A stretch of DNA of 15,357 nucleotides from the NCBI GenBank assembly GCA_002353975.1, contig DEKQ01000166.1:1-15357 (forward strand). The letters are read 5' to 3'. Positions 6,210 to 12,887 of this stretch are shown one piece after another. The notes under the pieces are model-generated. The model saw nothing but the letters and a program-made list of their open reading frames with translations, searched no databases and was not told where the DNA came from. The position numbers and the translations under genes were made by a program. The stretch is from Prevotellaceae bacterium UBA2718 (lineage in GTDB: Bacteria; Bacteroidota; Bacteroidia; Bacteroidales; Bacteroidaceae). Positions within the stretch are counted from its first letter, which is position 1; the number at the start of each line of letters is the position of its first letter.

Positions 6210-8456
6210 TTATATTCTGTGAACGGACTGCATACCATCTATCTGCAGGAGCTTGTCGGCAACGATTTCAAGGAGCTTATTGTTCTTCACCTTAAACTCT
6301 ATCTCGCTATTGAAGATGCCGTCATCTGATATTGTGGAGAGTCTGTGGATGTCAATATCAAAGATATCTGCCAGGAGAGTTGTGACATCCTTTAGCATAC
6401 CTTTGCGGTCTATGCCCCGGGCGGTTATGGTAGCGTTGAATACCATATCGCCGCGCATATTCCATTCAGCCGACAGGATGTTGGACCCGAAGGAGGACTG
6501 CAGTCTATTGGCCTCTTTGCAGGAGCGACGGTGTATCTCTATCTGGTTTTTCTTGTTGATGTATGCCAGTATGGGGTCACCGGGTATTGGCTGACAGCAG
6601 TCTGGGAAGATATAGTGCTGAATGTTGTCTTCGGTGATAAAGATTGTCTGCGTCCTGTCAAAGTCTTTTCCGATGGTGATATACTTATTACGCAGGATTT
6701 CCTTTACCTTTGGCTTAATGAACGGAATGTAGCGCCGCCAGCCCTGTGACATGCTTTTCTTCTTGCCGGCCTTTGAACCGTAGAGTACAGCCTCAAGATC
6801 GCTCTCACCCAGTGTGATGTTGCCGCTGGCGATGTCGAGAAGGATTTTGTTATGGTTCTTCTCATTGTGGGCTTCGGCTAATCTGTCTATAGCAGAAGTG
6901 GTCATATTGAGACTATTCTGCTTGAGCCAGGCTTCGAGTTTCTCTTCTCCTTCCTTTATCGATGCGCGCTCCTGTTTCCTCAAGAGCGACTGTATCTTGT
7001 TGCGGGCCTTTGCCGTTGTGACATAGTTTATCCACTCCGGCTTGACGTGCTGTGAAGCGGAGGTGATTATCTCAACCTGGTCGCCACCTTTCAGTACGTG
7101 TGACAGGGGGACAAGCTTATGGTTCACCTTTGCCCCTATGCAATGCGTACCGAGGAACGTATGGATTTGGAATGCGTAATCAAGGGCAGTGCATCCCGTA
7201 GGCATGGTGATAATCTCGCCCTTGGGTGAGAAAACAAATATCTCCGACGCGAAGAGATTAAGCTTTATGGCATCGAGGAAGTCCATTGCATCAGGCTGCG
7301 GGTCATCAAGGATTTCCTTGATTGTCTGCAGCCATCCATTCAGCTCATCCTCCACTACCCGCCCTGTCTTCTGGGGGTCTTCGTCGGACTTGTATTTCCA
7401 ATGTGCGGCAAATCCCTGCTCTGCGATGTCATCCATTCGCTTTGAGCGTATCTGCACCTCTATCCATTGCCCTTGAGCGCTCATCAGCGTGACATGCAAA
7501 GCCTGATACCCATTTGCCTTCGGTTGAGACAGCCAGTCACGCAAGCGGTCTGGATGAGACTTGTAGAGTTTGCAGAGGGCGACATATATATTGAAACACT
7601 CATTGACTTCCTCATCGGGTGAGTCAGGCAAGAAGACAATACGTACGGCAAGGATATCGTATATCTCATCAAAGGAAACGTGCTTCTTCTGCATCTTGTT
7701 CCAGATGGAATACGGTGTCTTGACACGTGCCTTGATGGTATAGCGGATTCCCATCTTGTCTAACGCCACCTTGATAGGAGCCGTAAAGCTTTCGAAGAGT
7801 TCGTCCAGACTGTCTTTTGTGTATGACAGGTTCTGCTCTATCTCGGCAAACTCCTGCGGATGTTCGTGTTTGAAGGACAGGTCTTCCAACTCCGTCTTGA
7901 TGGCATTTAGCCCAAGCCGGTTGGCCAAAGGTGCGTACAGATACAGCGTCTCGCCTGCTATCTTATTTTGTTTCTCTTTATCCTGACGGTCCAAATGGCG
8001 CATATTGTCCAGACGGTCACATATCTTTATCAATATGACGCGTATATCCTCACTCATCGTGAGGAGGAGTTTCTTAAAGTTCTCTGCTTGTTCTGACGCC
8101 TTATCTCCGAAGATTCCACCTGCGATTTTGGTCAGGCCGTCAACAATTTGTGCTATCTTAGGTCCGAAGATATTGCTTATGTCATCAATGGTGTAATCCG
8201 TCCCGTCAAGGACATCATGGAGCAGGGCGGCACAGATACTCGTGCTACCGAGCCCCATTTCCTTTGACACAATCATAGCGACGTTGATGGGATGCACCAT
8301 AAAGTGCTCACCAGACTCGCGATGATGGTTTTCGTGTGCTCGCATGGCGAAGTTGAATGCTTTCTGTATCACATCCACCTTCTTGCGATGATTGGAACTG
8401 AGGTAATGCTTCAGTAATTCAGCAAATGCCTCGTCTATCATCTTTCTTTCGTCCAT
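6210..8456 (-). CDS. rel: Long RelA/SpoT homologue, (p)ppGpp synthetase with altered hydrolase motif
   Basis: 748 residues, the usual length for long RSH proteins. Order: HD hydrolase domain (about 25-200), synthetase domain (about 235-360), TGS (about 400-466), helical and zinc-finger-type region with CCQPIPGD (620-627), and C-terminal ACT (about 673-748). The synthetase looks intact: SFDEIYD with Asp267, PKANGYQALH, IEVQIR with Glu333, and RLRD at 304-307 where bifunctional enzymes have RxKD. In the hydrolase, His55, His80-Asp81 and Asp147 are kept, but the usual HDxxED is HDVLDG (Asp84-Gly85) and DRLHNMR is DRLDNMR. So ppGpp synthesis is likely and hydrolysis doubtful. It lies 71 bp after the lytic transglycosylase gene and is probably in the parA operon. 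Gene symbol is by family; relA or spoT cannot be decided from the sequence alone. Confidence 0.93.
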   Translation of the reverse strand: MDERKMIDEAFAELLKHYLSSNHRKKVDVIQKAFNFAMRAHENHHRESGEHFMVHPINVAMIVSKEMGLGSTSICAALLHDVLDGTDYTIDDISNIFGPKIAQIVDGLTKIAGGIFGDKASEQAENFKKLLLTMSEDIRVILIKICDRLDNMRHLDRQDKEKQNKIAGETLYLYAPLANRLGLNAIKTELEDLSFKHEHPQEFAEIEQNLSYTKDSLDELFESFTAPIKVALDKMGIRYTIKARVKTPYSIWNKMQKKHVSFDEIYDILAVRIVFLPDSPDEEVNECFNIYVALCKLYKSHPDRLRDWLSQPKANGYQALHVTLMSAQGQWIEVQIRSKRMDDIAEQGFAAHWKYKSDEDPQKTGRVVEDELNGWLQTIKEILDDPQPDAMDFLDAIKLNLFASEIFVFSPKGEIITMPTGCTALDYAFQIHTFLGTHCIGAKVNHKLVPLSHVLKGGDQVEIITSASQHVKPEWINYVTTAKARNKIQSLLRKQERASIKEGEEKLEAWLKQNSLNMTTSAIDRLAEAHNEKNHNKILLDIASGNITLGESDLEAVLYGSKAGKKKSMSQGWRRYIPFIKPKVKEILRNKYITIGKDFDRTQTIFITEDNIQHYIFPDCCQPIPGDPILAYINKKNQIEIHRRSCKEANRLQSSFGSNILSAEWNMRGDMVFNATITARGIDRKGMLKDVTTLLADIFDIDIHRLSTISDDGIFNSEIEFKVKNNKLLEIVADKLLQIDGMQSVHRI

Positions 8457-8527
8457 ATTCTTGTTTAGGTTATTGGCGTTAGGTTAATTATCAAGCCTCT
8501 CCAGTAGGCTCGTCCAGGGGTGTCTCG

Positions 8528-10096
8528 TTAGCGACGCCTTCTTCTGGATCTGCGTTTCGTGCTCTTCTTCTTTGAGCTCTTTCTCTTTGACGATACCTTC
8601 TTGCTGCGCCGTGAGGCAGAGGAGCGTTTCTTGGACACCCTCGAAGAGCGGCTCACCTTGGAACGACGTGCCTTGCGTTTAGACTTCAACGCACGGTTAC
8701 GTTTAGACTTATACGTGACACGCTTGGTCTTATATACTGGCGCATTGTTGACCTCCACCATATCACGCTTCATCAGCTCATCCACGTTGTATGCTACAAT
8801 GGAGTCCTCCATTTCTATGTACTTGGAGATATATTCCTTAGGCAGACGCAGGTCTGTAGGTTCGCTGTATCCTGTCACTATGTCGCGACGATACTGCGGA
8901 TTCAGCATACGCAGCTTTTCAATGTCTATGCCCAGCACTTTTGACACCTGCTCCAGATGCACGTTACGGAACAGCATAATCGTATCCGTAGCCTCCGGAA
9001 GCGTTGTCTCCATCGGAACTATATCATGCTCACAGTAATAGGTCATAATGTAGTTGGCAGCAATGAAGGCTGGCACGTAACCACGTGTCTCTGCAGGCAA
9101 ATAAGGATATATCTGCCAATAATCCCTCACGCCGCCAGAGCGCTGAATAGCCTTTGTGATATTACCGGGACCGCAGTTGTATGCCGCTATGACGAGGTTC
9201 CAGTCTCCGAACATCCCGTACAGGTCACTCAGATAGTGTGCTGCTGCCAACGAAGACTTCACCAGGTCACGTCGCTCATCAATCATAGTATTGACTTTCA
9301 GACCGTAACGCTTTCCCGTGGAAACCATGAACTGCCACAGTCCTCCCGCTCCGACGCTGCTCACGGCATTTGGGTTCAGGGCAGACTCTATGACAGGCAG
9401 ATACTTCAGCTCCAACGGCAGGCCATAGACCTCCAAAGCCTCCTCAAAGGCCGGCATATAGAAGTTTGACTTACCCAGCATCACGCTGACCGTACGACGC
9501 AGACGGCCACTGTAACGGTCTATAAACTTCTGCACCACCTCGTTCCACGGCATTTCTATAGCTGTGGGCATTCGGCGCAGACGGTCTATATACACCTCAG
9601 TTGCGAGCATTGTGCTGTCTGTGCTGTCAGCGGGACTTACCGCAGTACTGTCACCCGAAAGGTATGTGCGTGTGACGTAATCGTCGCCCTGCTCATCATC
9701 GACAATCATCGCCTCTGGAATCTCTATCACTTCCTCGCGACCGTTGCTGCCCTTGACGAGGATTTCCGATGCATCATCAATGCCCAAGGGGATAGAATCG
9801 TTCTCTTCCTCCTCGTCTTCATCGTCTTCCTCATCTATATCTTCTTCATCGTCTTCTGCATCAGGGTCCTCCTCGTCATCCAGATCTTCTTCATCCTGTT
9901 CATCAACGTCTTCATCTTCCTCCTCAGAAGCGTCTTCGTCCTTCTCCGCTGAAGCGTTATTAGCTGTCACAGTTTTGCCCGTAGGCGCAACTGACAGAAC
10001 ATTAGAAGCCATTACATATTGAACGCACGAAGGGGTTGCTCCTATGAGGAACAACAGTGCAATGATATAGTATTTTATATTTTCTTGTTTCATCAT
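8528..10096 (-). CDS. MltD-like GH23 lytic transglycosylase with acidic N-segment and basic C-tail
   Basis: Cleaves the MurNAc-GlcNAc bond of peptidoglycan by family. 522 residues; ATG is doubled (10096 and 10093). A signal segment (YYIIALLFLIGA) is followed by either a poor lipobox (TPSC, Cys24) or a signal peptidase I site after VMA. Residues 51-100 are 40 of 50 acidic. The SLT domain is about 220-350, with catalytic Glu237 in VIESALNP, then GAGGLWQFM and AAYNCGPGN. Residues about 378-420 look like a degenerate LysM unit (LEQVSKVLGIDIEKLRMLNP). The last 67 residues (456-522) carry 37 Lys/Arg, many Ser and no acidic residue, where homologues often have a further LysM. The oppositely charged ends could pair with each other or with wall polymers. 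It lies 36 bp after the DUF5683 gene. Confidence 0.9.
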   Translation of the reverse strand: MMKQENIKYYIIALLFLIGATPSCVQYVMASNVLSVAPTGKTVTANNASAEKDEDASEEEDEDVDEQDEEDLDDEEDPDAEDDEEDIDEEDDEDEEEENDSIPLGIDDASEILVKGSNGREEVIEIPEAMIVDDEQGDDYVTRTYLSGDSTAVSPADSTDSTMLATEVYIDRLRRMPTAIEMPWNEVVQKFIDRYSGRLRRTVSVMLGKSNFYMPAFEEALEVYGLPLELKYLPVIESALNPNAVSSVGAGGLWQFMVSTGKRYGLKVNTMIDERRDLVKSSLAAAHYLSDLYGMFGDWNLVIAAYNCGPGNITKAIQRSGGVRDYWQIYPYLPAETRGYVPAFIAANYIMTYYCEHDIVPMETTLPEATDTIMLFRNVHLEQVSKVLGIDIEKLRMLNPQYRRDIVTGYSEPTDLRLPKEYISKYIEMEDSIVAYNVDELMKRDMVEVNNAPVYKTKRVTYKSKRNRALKSKRKARRSKVSRSSRVSKKRSSASRRSKKVSSKRKSSKKKSTKRRSRRRRR

Positions 10097-10132
10097 GTTT
10101 TTTGGGGTTTTGTCTGAACATCGGGGCTCAAC

Positions 10133-10831
10133 CTAAAAGGTCAGTGAGGCGTGCATTCCGATTGCCTGATTATGCTGCCCTTTGTCCAGTTTTGTATTGC
10201 CGTTCACAACCGCCGGAGCTACCCTGAGACTCAGGTCATCGGAGATATCAAACTGTGACAACGACGCATCCACATAGGCATCCACGATAGAGAGTGCATA
10301 CACAGCCATCATGGCAATGAACGATAAGTCACGCCAACGGCGGTATTTATCCTTTCTCGATTTGAATATCGTCTTATATCGCTCTATATTCGTCGAGTTG
10401 ATGGCGTTACCCAAATGCAGAAATTTCGAATAGCTCGCCGTCTTGGGGTCTTTATCCATTATGTCAAGATAGGCCTGCGAATAGTCCAGATACATCTGGT
10501 TGTTCCATCTCATAGCGTATATGCAGCCAAGAAAGCCTCCATACACGATTGGCAGCTTCCAGTATTTTCTGTTGTATATCTGCCCTGCACCAGGAAGCAT
10601 GATGGCCAGCCACATGGCACGCTTTGGATCTGGCCTCCACGTACTCCAGTCACGCTTTGCCTTCTTGGCTTTCTTCACGATTTTACCTATCTGCTCCATG
10701 CTGACGGTATCAGTCTCAGCGATGACGCTATCGTTGAGCTCCACCACCTGCGGTGATGGCACGACAACCTCATCCTGCGCCATTGTGCAGATGCTTAAAA
10801 GAATGGATAATATCAGGAACAATTGCCTCAT
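10133..10831 (-). CDS. DUF5683 membrane protein
   Basis: 232 residues with a signal peptide (MRQLFLILSILLSICTMA). After a polar linker and a basic stretch (KKAKKAKRD, about 53-61) comes the DUF5683 core: DPKRAMWLAIMLPGAGQIYN, KYWKLPIVYGGF and LGCIYAMRWN, a pair of hydrophobic segments around 73-107. A third hydrophobic segment is at about 169-186. The C-terminus ends ASLTF, a terminal Phe as in many outer-membrane proteins, but the rest is not a barrel. The ATG directly follows the parB stop (TAAATG), so translation is probably coupled. The family is widespread next to parAB and a lytic transglycosylase in Bacteroidota; its job is unknown. An envelope role is an inference from location. Confidence 0.85.
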   Translation of the reverse strand: MRQLFLILSILLSICTMAQDEVVVPSPQVVELNDSVIAETDTVSMEQIGKIVKKAKKAKRDWSTWRPDPKRAMWLAIMLPGAGQIYNRKYWKLPIVYGGFLGCIYAMRWNNQMYLDYSQAYLDIMDKDPKTASYSKFLHLGNAINSTNIERYKTIFKSRKDKYRRWRDLSFIAMMAVYALSIVDAYVDASLSQFDISDDLSLRVAPAVVNGNTKLDKGQHNQAIGMHASLTF

Positions 10832-11728
10832 TTATCTGATTTTCTCCATGATAAGGCGCAGTTCCTCCTCTGTTTTGAATGGGATTGTCAGCTTACCCTT
10901 ACCGGTTCCAGAATAAGTCAGCTTAACAGGTATCTGCATCAGGTCCTCAATACGCTGCTTCATTTCCTCTATGTGACTGGGCAATTCCACATCGCTCCTT
11001 ATGGCGCGAGTCGCTGTCTGCACGTCCTCACCGCCGTTAAGGCGCTGCACCAGTTCCTCCACCTTCCTGACAGAGTAGCCGTTCTTCATTATCTCCCTGA
11101 AGAGCTTAATCTGCATAGACGGAGAGTCAAGCGAAAGCAGTGCACGAGCGTGTCCCATGTCTATCTCTTTCTTCTGCAGGGCCAGCTGTATCTGTGCAGG
11201 AAGGCGCAGAAGGCGCAGATAATTGGCAATAGCTGCGCGGCTCTTGCCCACACGTTCTGATACCTTTTCCTGCGTCATACCGTCGTTATCCAACAGATGC
11301 TGGTAAGCCAACGCTATCTCTATTGCGTTAAGGTCCTCACGCTGGATATTCTCCACCAGCGCCATCTCCATCACGCTTTCGTCACTTATGGTGCGGATAT
11401 ATGCAGGAATAGCCTTCAGGCCTGCCAGCTGCGAAGCACGCCAACGGCGCTCACCGGCGATAATCTGGAAGCGGCCTGTCTCTGTCTGCCGCAGAGTGAT
11501 AGGCTGGATAATGCCTATCTCACGGATGCTGGTAGCGAGTTCCTGCAGGGCCTGCTCGTCAAACTCTCTTCGAGGCTGGTTAGGGTTAGCATCTATGAGG
11601 TCTATCGACACCTCGTTGATGGTCGAGGAGCCTTGCGGACGCACGTCATCAGTCTTTATCAACGCATCGAGGCCACGTCCCAAGACGTTACCACGGTTTG
11701 TCGAAGCATATTTCTTATGAACTGCCAT
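10832..11728 (-). CDS. parB: ParB chromosome partition protein
   Basis: Binds parS sites near the origin and loads as a CTP-dependent DNA clamp, working with ParA in chromosome segregation. 298 residues, normal length. The N-terminal LGRGLDALI (16-24) is the typical ParA-contacting segment. Motifs follow: NPNQPRREFD, GERRWRA (92-98) and ENIQRE (126-131) of the CTP-binding domain, and a helix-turn-helix MTQEKVSERVGKSRAAIANY (151-170). The C-terminal dimerisation part is about 250-298. It follows parA by 45 bp. No full parS site was found in the window. Confidence 0.96.
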   Translation of the reverse strand: MAVHKKYASTNRGNVLGRGLDALIKTDDVRPQGSSTINEVSIDLIDANPNQPRREFDEQALQELATSIREIGIIQPITLRQTETGRFQIIAGERRWRASQLAGLKAIPAYIRTISDESVMEMALVENIQREDLNAIEIALAYQHLLDNDGMTQEKVSERVGKSRAAIANYLRLLRLPAQIQLALQKKEIDMGHARALLSLDSPSMQIKLFREIMKNGYSVRKVEELVQRLNGGEDVQTATRAIRSDVELPSHIEEMKQRIEDLMQIPVKLTYSGTGKGKLTIPFKTEEELRLIMEKIR

Positions 11729-11773
11729 AATTCAAATGTTTTAATAAGCCTACCCCATGTGAAGGCGGGGAGA

Positions 11774-12550
11774 TTAATTCTTGTGCGACACGAGTTCCTT
11801 TGCCAGCGCAAGATAGTTCTTCGTACCTGCGGCATCACGGTCATACAGTATCACCGGAAGGCCGTGACTGGGACTCTCAGACAGCTTCACATTACGCTGT
11901 ATCACCGTCTTGAACACCAATTCCTGGAAGTGTCTCTTCACTTCATCGTATATCTGATTAGCCAACTTCAGGCGGTTGTCATACATAGTCAGCAGGAATC
12001 CCTCTATCTCAAGCTGGGGATTCAGCTTGCTCTTGATGATTTTTATCGTGCTCAGCAGCTTGCCTATACCCTCCAGCGCAAAGTATTCGCACTGCACAGG
12101 AATAATCACCGAGTCAGCAGCCGTCAGCGCATTCACCGTAATCAGGCCCAGCGAAGGCGAACAGTCTATCAGTATGTAGTCATAATCCTCACGGATTGGT
12201 GCGAGGATATCCCTCAACACCTTCTCACGGTCGGGGATATTCAGCATCTCAATCTCAGCACCCACCAGGTCAATGTGACTCGGAATGATGTCAAGACCAT
12301 TGATGTCCGTCGTATAGATTGCATCGTGCACGTCAGCATGATTGATGATACACTCATAGATGGAGCAATCAACCTCCTGCAAATCAACGCCCAATCCACT
12401 TGAGGCGTTTGCCTGAGGGTCAGCATCTATGACCAATACAGCTTTGTCAAGCGTAGCAAGCGAGGCAGCCAGATTGATTGTCGTAGTCGTCTTGCCTACG
12501 CCACCCTTCTGGTTTACCAGCGCTATGATTTTACCTAACTTCTTTTCCAT
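11774..12550 (-). CDS. parA: ParA/Soj chromosome partition ATPase
   Basis: Deviant Walker ATPase that binds nucleoid DNA when ATP-bound and moves ParB-parS complexes. 258 residues, the short chromosomal Soj type without an N-terminal DNA-binding domain. The Walker A is KGGVGKTT (15-22), DADPQANASSGLG is at 42-54, and the Walker B strand is DYILIDCSPSLG (124-135, Asp129). VKLSESPSHGLPVILYD (221-237) is a conserved late motif of the family. First gene of the minus-strand run, with a good promoter 66-97 bp upstream of the start codon. Confidence 0.97.
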   Translation of the reverse strand: MEKKLGKIIALVNQKGGVGKTTTTINLAASLATLDKAVLVIDADPQANASSGLGVDLQEVDCSIYECIINHADVHDAIYTTDINGLDIIPSHIDLVGAEIEMLNIPDREKVLRDILAPIREDYDYILIDCSPSLGLITVNALTAADSVIIPVQCEYFALEGIGKLLSTIKIIKSKLNPQLEIEGFLLTMYDNRLKLANQIYDEVKRHFQELVFKTVIQRNVKLSESPSHGLPVILYDRDAAGTKNYLALAKELVSHKN

Positions 12551-12615
12551 ATCTTTGATAGTCTCCTTATTTTCTTACCCGTGTGCGAGCATTACTGCCC
12601 TCCACATTATTGGTG

Positions 12616-12647
12616 CAAAGGTACAAAAAAAGTGTGAAACACTCAAA
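12616..12647 (-). promoter_or_regulatory. Promoter of the parA operon
   Basis: On the minus strand TTTG (12647-12644) is followed after exactly 20 bp by TACCTTTG (12623-12616), a full match to the Bacteroidota TTTG/TAnnTTTG promoter. Transcription would start near 12609, about 58 bases before parA. Confidence 0.75.
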
Positions 12648-12660
12648 TTTCCGTGAAACA
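12631..12660. promoter_or_regulatory. Candidate operator: repeated GTGAAACA in the parA promoter
   Basis: GTGAAACA occurs at 12634-12641 and again at 12653-12660, on either side of the -33 box. The first lies in AGTGTGAAACACT, with 5-base inverted arms; the second is preceded by C, giving the right half of the general parS consensus (CGTGAAACA), but its left half does not match. This could be a control site for ParB or ParA; binding is inference. Confidence 0.35.
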
Positions 12661-12715
12661 ATATACATTTTTTAGGACTTCTGACGAGAAATTAAACACT
12701 TTTCGCAGCCCACCT

Positions 12716-12747
12716 CTTGCGTAATCCAAAAGTTAGTCGTACCTTTG
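12716..12747 (+). promoter_or_regulatory. Promoter of tRNA-Arg and downstream gene
   Basis: TACCTTTG at 12740-12747 is an exact -7 box, with CTTG at 12716-12719 as a one-mismatch -33 box and 20 bp spacing. Start near 12754, about 42 bases before the tRNA. Confidence 0.7.
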
Positions 12748-12768
12748 CAGTCCGAATGCGATAATTTC

Positions 12769-12784
12769 CCTTGCCCATGCAAGG
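12769..12784 (+). other. Small hairpin in the tRNA precursor leader
   Basis: CCTTGC-CCAT-GCAAGG forms a perfect 6-bp stem with a 4-base loop between the predicted transcription start and the tRNA. It may guide 5' processing; nothing more can be said. Confidence 0.4.
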
Positions 12785-12795
12785 CGCGACTTACT

Positions 12796-12868
12796 GCACC
12801 TGTAGTTCAACGGATTAGAATAGGGGATTCCGGTTCCCCAGATCAGGGTTCGATTCCCTGTGGGTGTA
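12796..12868 (+). tRNA. tRNA-Arg (anticodon CCG)
   Basis: 73 bases fold as a tRNA: acceptor GCACCTG with TGGGTGT (includes G-T pairs), U8-A9, D stem GTTC/GAAT, anticodon stem GGGGA/TCCCC, loop TTCCGGT with anticodon CCG at 12830-12832 (reads CGG), variable AGAT, and T arm CAGGG-TTCGATT-CCCTG. The discriminator is A and CCA is not encoded (ACA follows). Confidence 0.93.
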
Positions 12869-12887
12869 CAATGATTTTCTGTTTGAA

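Noticed and set aside
8494..8510. AGCCT/AGGCT hairpin between transglycosylase and rel
   Set aside because: Five pairs and no T run; too weak to call a terminator.
9744..10022. Plus-strand serine-rich frame
   Set aside because: It is the complement of the acidic GAA/GAC-rich segment of the transglycosylase; the poly-Ser run is a codon artefact.
11297..12403. 368-residue plus-strand open frame opposite parB and parA
   Set aside because: It lies wholly antisense to two clear, motif-complete genes, crosses their junction, and its translation shows no recognisable domain or signal.
12653..12660. A true parS site upstream of parA
   Set aside because: Only the right half matches the general consensus; the left half is unrelated, so it is kept only as a candidate operator.
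12864..12887. GTG start for the sulfatase-fold gene
   Set aside because: It lies within the tRNA acceptor stem; the ATG at 12888 gives a normal membrane-protein N-terminus.
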